From contig NZ_CP077604.1 of assembly GCF_019048865.1 (NCBI RefSeq), positions 2,666,001 to 2,730,000 of the forward strand: 64,000 nucleotides of DNA, in the 5' to 3' direction. Position numbers and translations under genes: made by a program. The notes under the pieces were generated by a model that saw nothing but the letters and a program-made list of their open reading frames with translations, had not been told where the DNA came from and made no database searches. The DNA is from Aquihabitans sp. G128 (GTDB lineage: Bacteria > Actinomycetota > Acidimicrobiia > Acidimicrobiales > Iamiaceae). Numbering within the stretch: the stretch's first letter is position 1; each line of letters begins with the position of its first letter. Positions 8,887-15,613 of the stretch are shown one piece after another.

Positions 8887-9371
8887 CCGTCGGCCGGCTC
8901 CCAGCCCTCGAGGTGGCCGGCGGGGTGGACCTGGCCCTGGGCTCGGTCCATGACGTCGGCGTCCACCAGCTCCGGAGCGAGGTCGGCCAGCGGCGCCAGC
9001 ACGAAGAGGCGCTCGAACATGCGCGGGTGCGGGACCTCGAGGTCGGGCTCGGCGACGGTGGTGCCGTCGATCCAGAGGATGTCGACGTCGAGGGTGCGCG
9101 GGCCCCAGCGCTCGAGCCGGACCCGGCCGGCGCCCGACTCGAGGCGGTGGCAGGCCGCCAGCAGCTGGCGGGCGGTGAGGTCGGTGTCGAGCTCGACCAC
9201 CAGGTTGAGGAACCGGCCCTGGTCGGGCCCGCCCACGGGATCGGTCTCGTAGACGGGCGAGACGGCCACCACCGCGGTGCCCATGGAGGCGCCCAAGGAG
9301 CCGACGGCCTCCTGCAGGTACTTGCGCCGGTCGCCCAGGTTGGAGCCCAGCGAGAGGAACGCTCGCGTCAT
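8883..9371 (-). CDS. folK: 6-hydroxymethyl-7,8-dihydropterin pyrophosphokinase
   Basis: Transfers pyrophosphate from ATP to 6-hydroxymethyl-dihydropterin in folate synthesis. The signatures are FLSLGSNLGDRRKYL at the N-terminus, PVYETDPVGGPDQGRFLN, and RWGPRTLDVDILWID followed by EVPHPRMFERLFVLAPLADLAP. Length is 162 aa, standard for the family. Translationally coupled by 4-bp overlaps to folB upstream and the DUF2520 gene downstream. Confidence 0.95.
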   Translation of the reverse strand: MTRAFLSLGSNLGDRRKYLQEAVGSLGASMGTAVVAVSPVYETDPVGGPDQGRFLNLVVELDTDLTARQLLAACHRLESGAGRVRLERWGPRTLDVDILWIDGTTVAEPDLEVPHPRMFERLFVLAPLADLAPELVDADVMDRAQGQVHPAGHLEGWEPADG

Positions 9372-9742
9372 CGGGCGCGGTGGATGCGCACGCCGGAGGT
9401 GGCGAGGGCGTGGGGCACCGGGGGCCGGAGCTTGCGCAGCCAGACGGTGACGGCGTCGATGCGGGGATCGACGGCGAGCACGGCGTCGGCGATCACCGCC
9501 GAGAGGTGCTCGAGCAGCTGCGGGGTCCCGGCGGCGACGACCGCCGCGACCGCGTCGCAGAGGGCGCCGTAGTCGACGGTGTCGGCCAAGGCGTCGGAGG
9601 CGCCGGCGGCCGAGAGGTCGGCGTGGACGTCGAGGTCGACCTGCAGGGGCTGGGCCCGCACGCGCTCCTCGGGGAGCGCGCCGCAGATGCCGACCAGCTC
9701 CAGGCCGCGCAGCTCGATGACGTCGGGCGCCGCAGGGCTCAA
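9368..9742 (-). CDS. folB: Dihydroneopterin aldolase
   Basis: Cleaves 7,8-dihydroneopterin to 6-hydroxymethyl-dihydropterin and glycolaldehyde. At 124 aa it has the compact T-fold: IELRGLELVGICGALPEER (in place of the common GxxGxxxxER with His), QPLQVDLDVHADL, DTVDYGALCDAV, TPQLLEHLSAVIADAVL and VTVWLRKLRPPVP. The active-site Lys (WLRKLRPP) and Glu (QLLEHL) are present. Overlaps the next gene in each direction by 4 bp. Confidence 0.93.
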   Translation of the reverse strand: MSPAAPDVIELRGLELVGICGALPEERVRAQPLQVDLDVHADLSAAGASDALADTVDYGALCDAVAAVVAAGTPQLLEHLSAVIADAVLAVDPRIDAVTVWLRKLRPPVPHALATSGVRIHRAR

Positions 9743-10254
9743 GACGACGCCCGGGGCAACCCGAGGGCGATGGTCACCAGCTCACGGCCCTGGGGGCCGA
9801 GCTGGCGCTGCACGAGGCGCTCGGTGAGCGAGATGGCCTTGGGCCCGGTGGGCAGCAGGCCGGCCCACACGAGGTAGCCGGCGATGATCCCCGACAGCCG
9901 GTCGCCCAGCTCCTCGCCGTGGATCAGCACCTTGTTGCCCGCCGCCAGCAGGTCGCGCAGCTCCGGGTAGAAGGCCAGGAGGTAGGTGGCGGCGTCGTCG
10001 TGGTTGCCGAACGGGCGGTGCTGCCAGTTGACGCCCAGCTCGTCGTAGTTGTGCAGGTTGGCCGGCGACGGCACGATCGAGATCACCGGCGCGAAGCCCT
10101 GCTCGCGCACCCAGATGATCTCCTCCTGGCGCCGCACGCGGCGGTGGTTCGAGCCGTAGCCGCCCGGCCGCTCGCACACCGCCAGGGCGTCCTTCATGAC
10201 CCATCGGAAGTTCCGGGGCTCGATCCCCTGGGCCCACTTGCCCTTCACCGCCAC
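9739..10254 (-). CDS. Phosphatase-fold protein lacking the catalytic Cys
   Basis: A 171-aa protein between folP and folB. The C-terminal half reads like a dual-specificity/tyrosine phosphatase: a W-x-H-x-P region (NWQHRPFGNHDD, about residues 77-87), then GNKVLIHGEELGDRLSGIIAGYLVW (about 107-130). This matches the H-C-x5-R-S/T phosphate loop in spacing and flanks, but the nucleophilic Cys is Gly113 (H112-G113-EELGD-R119). It is therefore predicted to be unable to form the phosphocysteine intermediate and may bind a phosphate-bearing ligand or protein. The start is GTG at 10254 with GAGGAG upstream. The 4-bp overlap with folB suggests a folate-linked role; function unknown. Confidence 0.6.
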   Translation of the reverse strand: MAVKGKWAQGIEPRNFRWVMKDALAVCERPGGYGSNHRRVRRQEEIIWVREQGFAPVISIVPSPANLHNYDELGVNWQHRPFGNHDDAATYLLAFYPELRDLLAAGNKVLIHGEELGDRLSGIIAGYLVWAGLLPTGPKAISLTERLVQRQLGPQGRELVTIALGLPRASS

Positions 10255-10336
10255 GTCTGCGTCTCCTCGTTCACGTCATCGACCTCGTTCATCGGGGGCG
10301 TCGTCGCCCCTCGCGGATGCGGACCTCGTGGGGCGC

Positions 10337-11152
10337 TCACGCCGCCACCGTCCGCAGGGCGGCGACGGTCGCCGCCACGTCGTGGACCCGCACCAGGCCG
10401 ACGCCGGCGGCAGCGGCCGCCACCGCGGTGGCCACCGAGCCCTCCAGGCGATCGCCGGCGGGGATCGGCTCGGGGGCGCCGTCGGCCTCGGCCAGCACCG
10501 CCGCGAGGAAGCCCTTGCGGCTGGTGCCGACGGCGACCGGCCAGCCGGTGGCCACCAGGTCGTCGAGGCCCGCCAGCAGGGCCCAGTTGTGCGCCGGGGT
10601 CTTGCCGAACCCGATGCCCGGGTCGATCCACACCTCGGCCACGCCGGCCTCGAAGGCCGCCTCGGCCCGCTCGACCAGGTAGGCGAGCACCTCGACCAGG
10701 ACGTCGTCGTAGGTGGGCGCCACCTGCATGGTGCGCGGCTGGCCCTGCATGTGCATGGCGACCCACCCGGCCCCGGTCTCGGCGGCGACCTCGTGCAGCG
10801 AGGCGGTGATGTCGTTGACCAGCGAGGCGCCGGCCGCGACCGCAGCCCGGGCCACGGTGGGCTTGGCGGTGTCGATCGAGACCCGCACCTCGCCGGCGAG
10901 GGCCTCGATCACGGGCAGCACGCGAGCCAGCTCGTCGGCCTCGGCCACCGGGTCGGCCCCGGGCCGGCTGGACTCGCCGCCCACGTCGACGATGTCGGCG
11001 CCCTCGGCCACCAGGGCCCGGCCGTGGGCGATGGCCCGCTCGGCGTCCGAGAACCGTCCCCCGTCGGAAAACGAATCGGGGGTGACGTTCAGGACCCCCA
11101 TGACCAACGGATGCACGGGAGGAAAGGTTACCGGCCCCGTCAAATCGAGCAT
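10337..11152 (-). CDS. folP: Dihydropteroate synthase
   Basis: Condenses dihydropterin pyrophosphate with p-aminobenzoate. TIM-barrel signatures are present: VMGVLNVTPDSFSDGGRF, DIVDVGGESSRPGADPV, SLVNDITA, MHMQGQPRTMQ, WIDPGIGFGKTPAHN, GTSRKGFL and the final RVHDV. The ATG at 11152 gives 271 aa. A GTG at 11116 (protein VHPLVMGVLN...) has a TAACCT hexamer 8 nt before it and no SD, so a leaderless start with 259 aa is an equally good choice. A GGGGCG/CGCCCC hairpin lies just after the stop. Confidence 0.94.
   Translation of the reverse strand: MLDLTGPVTFPPVHPLVMGVLNVTPDSFSDGGRFSDAERAIAHGRALVAEGADIVDVGGESSRPGADPVAEADELARVLPVIEALAGEVRVSIDTAKPTVARAAVAAGASLVNDITASLHEVAAETGAGWVAMHMQGQPRTMQVAPTYDDVLVEVLAYLVERAEAAFEAGVAEVWIDPGIGFGKTPAHNWALLAGLDDLVATGWPVAVGTSRKGFLAAVLAEADGAPEPIPAGDRLEGSVATAVAAAAAGVGLVRVHDVAATVAALRTVAA
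11125..11130 (-). promoter_or_regulatory. Possible leaderless -10 (TAACCT) for folP
   Basis: TAACCT on the minus strand, 8 nt before the in-frame GTG at 11116. The spacing is the same as at several other starts here. If used, folP-folB-folK can be expressed without folE. Confidence 0.4.
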
Positions 11153-11187
11153 CGGGGCAGGTCAGGGACCTGTGGCCCGCGCCCGGA

Positions 11188-11781
11188 TCAGCGGTTCTGG
11201 ACGAAGCGCATGGCCTCTTCGCGCGTGGCCACGTTGGTGCGGAACAAGCCCCGCACCGCCGAGGTCACCGTCGACGAGCCGGCCTTCTTCACGCCCCGCA
11301 TGGACATGCAGAGGTGCTCGGCCTCGATGACCACCATCACGCCCTTGGGCTCCAGGCTGGCCTGGAGGGCGTCGGCCACCTGGCTGGTGAGGCGCTCCTG
11401 GACCTGGGGCCGCTTGGCGTAGCCGTCGATCAGCCGGGCGAACTTCGACAGGCCGATCACCCGGCCGTCGCCGTTGGGGATGTAGGCGACGTGGGCCTTG
11501 CCGATGAAGGGGGCCAGGTGGTGCTCGCAGAGCGAGTACAGCGGGATGTCGCGGACCATGACCATCTCGTCGTGGTCGGCCTCGAAGGTGGTGCGCAGGT
11601 GCCGGGTGGGGTCCTCGTGGAGGCCGGAGCAGATCTCGGCGTACATGCGCGCCACCCGGCCCGGCGTGGCCAGGAGGCCGTCGCGCTCGGGGTCCTCGCC
11701 GATGGCCTCGAGGATCTCGCGCACCGCGGCCTCGATGCGAGCGGTGTCGACGGTGGTGGTGGGCTCTTCGGCGTCGGTCAC
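11188..11781 (-). CDS. folE: GTP cyclohydrolase I
   Basis: Converts GTP to 7,8-dihydroneopterin triphosphate, the entry step of folate synthesis. Zinc and catalytic motifs are intact: [22 protein letters not shown] (Cys and His ligands), [25 protein letters not shown], and [22 protein letters not shown] (second Cys ligand). It starts at the GTG that overlaps the hpt stop as GTGA, giving 197 aa. In many actinobacteria ftsH separates hpt from folE; here the two are fused translationally and ftsH is absent. Confidence 0.95.
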   Translation of the reverse strand: MTDAEEPTTTVDTARIEAAVREILEAIGEDPERDGLLATPGRVARMYAEICSGLHEDPTRHLRTTFEADHDEMVMVRDIPLYSLCEHHLAPFIGKAHVAYIPNGDGRVIGLSKFARLIDGYAKRPQVQERLTSQVADALQASLEPKGVMVVIEAEHLCMSMRGVKKAGSSTVTSAVRGLFRTNVATREEAMRFVQNR

Positions 11782-12338
11782 GATCCCGCTCCCGTGTAGG
11801 CGGCGATGTAGGGCAGGTTGCGGTAGCGCTCGCTCACGTCGAGGCCGTAGCCCACCACGAAGTCCGGCGGGATCTCGAAGCCCACGTAGCGCAGGTCGGT
11901 GTCGGTCTTCTGCAGGCCCTCGCGCACCAGCAGGGCGCACACCTCGACGCTGTTCGGGTTGCGGGCCAGCAGGTTCTTGCGGAGGTACGCCAGCGTGAGG
12001 CCGCTGTCGATGATGTCCTCGACGATGAGGACGTCCCGACCGCTGAGGTCGAGGTCGAGGTCCTTCACGATGCGCACCACGCCGCTCGACTTGGTGGCGT
12101 TGCCGTAGGACGACACGGCCATGAAGTCGAACTCGACCGGCAGGTCGATCTGGCGGGCGAGGTCGGCCATGAAGAGGAACGCCCCCTTGAGCACGCCCAC
12201 CAGCAGGGGCGCCCGCCCGGCGTAGTCGGTGGTGACCTGCGCGCCGAGCTCGGCGATCCTCGCCTGCAGCGCCTCGGCGCTCACGATCACCTCGCCGATG
12301 TTCGGATCGTCGGCGTACGGGACGGCACCATCAGCCAT
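11778..12338 (-). CDS. hpt: Hypoxanthine phosphoribosyltransferase
   Basis: Purine salvage: hypoxanthine or guanine plus PRPP gives IMP or GMP. Motifs present are [38 protein letters not shown], the PRPP loop [14 protein letters not shown], and [21 protein letters not shown] at the C-terminus. I chose the ATG giving [11 protein letters not shown] (186 aa); an earlier ATG adds 12 residues without support. It follows tilS by about 80 bp, the usual neighbour pair. Confidence 0.94.
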   Translation of the reverse strand: MADGAVPYADDPNIGEVIVSAEALQARIAELGAQVTTDYAGRAPLLVGVLKGAFLFMADLARQIDLPVEFDFMAVSSYGNATKSSGVVRIVKDLDLDLSGRDVLIVEDIIDSGLTLAYLRKNLLARNPNSVEVCALLVREGLQKTDTDLRYVGFEIPPDFVVGYGLDVSERYRNLPYIAAYTGAGS

Positions 12339-12419
12339 GGCGGGCAGCATTGCAGAAGCGGCCACGGTCCCCAACCCGACCGGGGAGGCTCACGGCGCCG
12401 TCGGGCCTGGTCAGGCCGG

Positions 12420-13355
12420 TCAGGCCGGGCGGTCCGGCGGTTCGAGGCGCAGCCGTCCGGCGGTGCGGGCCACCCGCCACCCGCCCGCCACCTGGCAGGC
12501 CACTGCGTCGCCTGCCGCGACGGCGAGGACGCGGTCGACCGCCGCGGCCTCCGCCGGGTGGCCGTCGCCGACGCCTGCGGCCAGCAGCCAGGCCCGGATC
12601 GCCGCCCCGGCCACCGGCCGGGCGGCGGCGCGCAGGTCGGCCGCCGAGGTGGGGTCGACCAGCACCGCCAGGGCCACGAGGGCGTCGTCGACCTCGGCGA
12701 AGAGCTCGGCCTGGCGCACCAGGAGCGGCACGGGGTCGCGGCGGCCGAGGTCGGCCAGCAGCGGGAGCAGCTCGTGGCGCACCCGGTTGCGCAGGAACGC
12801 CGGGTCGAGGTTGGACGGGTCCTGCACCGGGAGCAGGCCGAGCGCCGCGCACAGCGCCTCGGTCTCCTGGCGGCGCACGTCGACCAGCGGGCGCCGCGGG
12901 CTGCGCCGGATGCCCGCCATGCCGGCCGGGCCGGCGCCGCGCGCCAGGTTCAGCAGCACGGTCTCGGCGCGGTCGTCGGCGGTGTGGCCGGTGAGCACGT
13001 CCGCCGGGAGCACGCCGTAGCGCGCTGCACGGGCCCGGGCCTCGAGGTTGGGGCCCGGGGCGACCACGACCTGCTCGGCGCGGAACCCGGCACCCAGGCG
13101 CCCCGCCACGTCGGCCACCACCTCGGCCTCGGCCGCGGAGCCGGCCCGGATCCCGTGGTCGACGTGCACCGCCACCACCTCGCACCCGGCGGCCACGGCC
13201 AGGACCAGGAGCGCCAGCGAGTCGGCGCCGCCGGAGACCGCCACGGTCACGGGCGTGCCCGGAGGCGGGAAGGGGCAGCGGGCCGCCAGCGCAGCCACGA
13301 GCGGCGCGCCGAGGTCGAGGGTGCCGGACGTGCGGGGCTCGACCGGGGAGCTCAC
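12420..13355 (-). CDS. tilS: tRNA(Ile)-lysidine synthetase
   Basis: Modifies C34 of the CAU-anticodon tRNA-Ile to lysidine using ATP, so that AUA is read as Ile. The PP-loop SGGADSLALLVLA is at residues about 41-53. HVDHGIR, GHTADDRAETVLLNLARG and SNLDPAFLRNRVRHELLPLL follow, all standard for TilS. At 311 aa it is the short actinobacterial form. It is 22 bp downstream of the metalloprotease gene, as often seen in actinobacteria. Confidence 0.92.
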   Translation of the reverse strand: MSSPVEPRTSGTLDLGAPLVAALAARCPFPPPGTPVTVAVSGGADSLALLVLAVAAGCEVVAVHVDHGIRAGSAAEAEVVADVAGRLGAGFRAEQVVVAPGPNLEARARAARYGVLPADVLTGHTADDRAETVLLNLARGAGPAGMAGIRRSPRRPLVDVRRQETEALCAALGLLPVQDPSNLDPAFLRNRVRHELLPLLADLGRRDPVPLLVRQAELFAEVDDALVALAVLVDPTSAADLRAAARPVAGAAIRAWLLAAGVGDGHPAEAAAVDRVLAVAAGDAVACQVAGGWRVARTAGRLRLEPPDRPA

Positions 13356-13377
13356 GGTCGGCGGCGGCGCGCCGGGC

Positions 13378-14439
13378 TCAGGCGGCGACGACCGGGCCGA
13401 CCCGGGCGATCCACAGGTCGGGGTCGCGGATCTCGGCGATGCTCGGCAGGTTGCCGGGGTCGACCCAGGCGACGTCGAGCAGCTCGGTGCCGCCGTGCTT
13501 CTCGACGACCTCGATGAACGCCTCGCCCTGCTCGTACTGCTTCATCTTGGCGTCGAGGCCGATGAGCTTCTGCAGCAGCTTGGCCGCCGGGTTGCCCTGC
13601 TGGCGCCGCTGGCGCAGCACCTGGCCGAAGCGCTCGGCGCTGGGGATCTGGTCGGCGCCGGCGCGGTCCATGGTGACGTCGCCGTGGCCCTCGAGCAGGC
13701 TCATGAGGCCGGCCACGCGGTCGAGCACCAGGCGCTGCTCGGGCGAGGCGAGGATGGCCATGATGCCGCCGTCGTCGAGCGGGTTCTTGCCCGAGCGGAG
13801 GTCGCCGGCCAGGCGGCCCAGCGCATCGGTGAGGTGCTTCGGGTCCGGGTCGACCGAGCCGACGGTCTCCTGGACGAGGCCCAGGAAGTGCTGGCGCATC
13901 CAGGGGATGCCGGTGAACTGGGCGCGGTGGGTGACCTCGTGCAGGGCCAGCCAGTGGCGGAACTCCCGCGGCGGGAAGGCGAAGCGCTTCTCCAGCCCGA
14001 GGATGTTGGGCCCGACGTAGTACACGATGTCCTGGTCGTCGGGGTTCTCGTCCTCGACCACCAGCAGGTCGTACTGGCCGAGCACCCGGCTCGACATCCA
14101 GCCGAGCATCATCCCCATCTCGGCCCCGGCCACCCGGCTGGCCACGGGGGCGAGCGGGCTGGTGGAGAGGGCGTCGAGCTTGTCGGTGATGGGTCGCAGC
14201 AGGCGCTGGAACGAGGCGATGTTGGCCCGCACCCAGCCCTGGCGGTCGGTGACGCGGGCCCGGGCGTTGCCCGACAGGCTGCGCAGGCCGGTGGCGGCGG
14301 CGACCTGGTCCTCGGCCAGCGAGGTCAGCTCCTCGAAGTCGGTGGACAGCGAGGCGTAGTGGTACGAGTCGGCGAAGGGCTCACGGCCGGCGGCGCGCAC
14401 GGCCACCTTCTCGGCCAGGCCCCAGTCGACCGCACCCAC
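13378..14439 (-). CDS. Zincin_2 family metalloprotease-like protein
   Basis: A 353-aa protein of the family annotated as zinc-dependent metalloprotease or 'coenzyme F420 biosynthesis-associated'. The zinc-site candidate is WLALHEVTHRAQF (HExxH variant HEVTH, about residues 177-181), with a downstream glutamate in SLLEGHGDV as a likely third ligand region. The N-terminus is helical (REPFADSYHYASLSTDFEEL) and the C-terminus basic and glutamine-rich. It starts at GTG 14439. Position upstream of tilS-hpt is common in this phylum; substrate and real protease activity are unknown. Confidence 0.82.
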   Translation of the reverse strand: MGAVDWGLAEKVAVRAAGREPFADSYHYASLSTDFEELTSLAEDQVAAATGLRSLSGNARARVTDRQGWVRANIASFQRLLRPITDKLDALSTSPLAPVASRVAGAEMGMMLGWMSSRVLGQYDLLVVEDENPDDQDIVYYVGPNILGLEKRFAFPPREFRHWLALHEVTHRAQFTGIPWMRQHFLGLVQETVGSVDPDPKHLTDALGRLAGDLRSGKNPLDDGGIMAILASPEQRLVLDRVAGLMSLLEGHGDVTMDRAGADQIPSAERFGQVLRQRRQQGNPAAKLLQKLIGLDAKMKQYEQGEAFIEVVEKHGGTELLDVAWVDPGNLPSIAEIRDPDLWIARVGPVVAA

Positions 14440-14441
14440 GG

Positions 14442-14579
14442 TCAGCTCCGGCCGCGGGGCGGGTACTTGGGGCGGACGACCTTGTTCAGGTACCCGACGA
14501 TCGTGGCGAGCACGAAGAGGACGGCTCCGAACACGAGCGGGAGGGCGATCCAGAAGTGCCAGACCTGGGCGAACAGCAT
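14442..14579 (-). CDS. Small single-pass membrane protein, 45 aa
   Basis: MLFAQVWHFWIALPLVFGAV begins the peptide; one transmembrane helix spans about residues 8-32 and a basic tail (NKVVRPKYPPRGRS) follows. It ends 2 bp before the metalloprotease GTG, so the two are likely co-transcribed. A TAGGAT hexamer 7 nt before the ATG and the lack of an SD suggest a leaderless message. No known family recognised. It could help position or regulate the metalloprotease at the membrane (inference). Confidence 0.7.
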   Translation of the reverse strand: MLFAQVWHFWIALPLVFGAVLFVLATIVGYLNKVVRPKYPPRGRS

Positions 14580-14586
14580 GGGGGGC

Positions 14587-14592
14587 ATCCTA
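14587..14592 (-). promoter_or_regulatory. Leaderless -10 (TAGGAT) for 45-aa peptide
   Basis: TAGGAT on the minus strand ends 7 nt before the ATG at 14579, the same arrangement as at sigR, tmk and other starts. It supports the small reading frame as a real gene. Confidence 0.5.
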
Positions 14593-14648
14593 TGGTCGGG
14601 TGGACCTGCCCCCGCCAGTCGGGGCGGCCGGGCCGGCGGGCGGTGGGA

Positions 14649-14876
14649 TCAGCCCTCGGCCTCGATGGCCTGGGCGATCCGGTTCCGCAGCGCATCGGGC
14701 ACCTGGTCGGTGCACCGGTTGCGCACCACCGTGCGCAGCTCGGCCTCGAAGTCGAACGCCTCGAGGCACGGCGAGCAGTCGTCCAGGTGGTGCTGGATGT
14801 GGCTCCGGTCGTCCTCGGTGAGGTGCCCGTCGAGGTACTGGTAGAGCTCTCGAAGCGTCTTGTTGCAATCAGCCAT
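14649..14876 (-). CDS. rsrA: Mycothiol-system anti-sigma factor (ZAS type)
   Basis: A 75-aa zinc-binding anti-sigma factor that holds its sigma factor inactive until thiol oxidation releases zinc. The ZAS motif H-x3-C-x2-C is exact at H30-L-D-D-C34-S-P-C37 in HIQHHLDDCSPCLEAFDF, with a further Cys at position 4 as in RsrA. It lies 13 bp after sigR on the same strand, the usual operon order. The C-terminal part (RNRCTDQVPDALRNRIAQAI) also matches the family. Confidence 0.93.
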   Translation of the reverse strand: MADCNKTLRELYQYLDGHLTEDDRSHIQHHLDDCSPCLEAFDFEAELRTVVRNRCTDQVPDALRNRIAQAIEAEG

Positions 14877-14889
14877 GGGAGGTTCCTGG

Positions 14890-15498
14890 TCAGCGTTCGG
14901 TCGCCGGAGCGGCCGTCACGGGCTCGGGATCGGAGGGCTCATCGGCAAGCCCGTGGGTGACGGCATAGTCGAACAACCCCTTCTGCAGCGCCTTTCTTCC
15001 CCGGTGCAACCGGCTCATCACGGTGCCGATCGGGATGTCGAGGATCTCGGCGATCTCCTTGTAGGAGAAGCCCTCGACGTCCGCGAGGAGCACGGCCATG
15101 CGGAACGACTCCGGCAGGGCCTCCACCGCGGCCTTCACCTCGGCCTCGCTGAAGGTGTCCATCAGCTCGTCCTCGGCGCTGCGCCCGAGGCTCGCCGCCT
15201 CCAGGCCGCCGAGCCGCTTGTAGAGGTAGAGGTCCTCGACCTCGTCGAGCTCGGACTCCTCCGGCCGGCGCTGCTTGGCCCGGTAGGAGTTGATGTAGGT
15301 GTTGGTGAGGATGCGGTACATCCAGGCCTTGAGGTTGGTGCCCTCCTGGAAGCCCTTGAAGCCGCGGTAGGCCCGGAGGTAGGTCTCCTGGACGAGGTCG
15401 TCGGCGTCGGCCGGGTTGCGGGTCATCCGCAGGGCGCCGGAGTAGAGCGAGCTCATGAGGGGCATCGCCTGCTCCGCGAAGGTCGCTTGGTCGGCCAT
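14890..15498 (-). CDS. sigR: ECF sigma factor, SigR/SigH type
   Basis: A group IV sigma factor for thiol/oxidative stress. Region 2 contains [52 protein letters not shown] and region 4 contains [43 protein letters not shown], both close to SigR/SigH. Length is 202 aa. Paired with rsrA. A TAGGTT box lies 6 nt before the ATG, suggesting leaderless expression. I saw no GGAAT-N18-GTT site in front of it, so autoregulation is not evident. Confidence 0.94.
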   Translation of the reverse strand: MADQATFAEQAMPLMSSLYSGALRMTRNPADADDLVQETYLRAYRGFKGFQEGTNLKAWMYRILTNTYINSYRAKQRRPEESELDEVEDLYLYKRLGGLEAASLGRSAEDELMDTFSEAEVKAAVEALPESFRMAVLLADVEGFSYKEIAEILDIPIGTVMSRLHRGRKALQKGLFDYAVTHGLADEPSDPEPVTAAPATER

Positions 15499-15504
15499 CG
15501 GGCC

Positions 15505-15538
15505 AACCTACCGGGTGCGGGCCGTGCGCAGCACCCGG
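15505..15538 (-). promoter_or_regulatory. sigR leaderless promoter with inverted repeat
   Basis: On the minus strand TAGGTT (15505-15510) lies 6 nt before the sigR ATG. Directly upstream is a perfect 8-bp inverted repeat, CCGGGTGC / GCACCCGG (15511-15518 and 15531-15538), covering the -35 side. It is a candidate operator; no binding protein is evident. Confidence 0.5.
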
Positions 15539-15569
15539 TTCGGCAGGCGACGACAGGCCCCGAGAGGCG

Positions 15570-15575
15570 TATCGT
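15570..15575 (+). promoter_or_regulatory. Possible -10 (TATCGT) for the GGDEF-EAL gene
   Basis: TATCGT lies 38 nt before the ATG at 15614; a GGGAGAGG ribosome site sits between. The promoter would be divergent from that of sigR. Confidence 0.35.
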
Positions 15576-15613
15576 GGCGCCGGGGTCACCACCCCTCGGG
15601 TCGGGAGAGGGCC

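Noticed and set aside
10246-10293. A 15-codon peptide (MNEVDDVNEETQTWR) just before the phosphatase-fold gene
   Set aside because: It overlaps the GTG start, and its GAGGAG acts as the SD of the next gene; no evidence that it is translated.
15485-15540. SigR-type autoregulatory promoter (GGAAT-N18-GTT) before sigR
   Set aside because: No GGAA(T/C) element occurs at the right distance from the GTT in this region.
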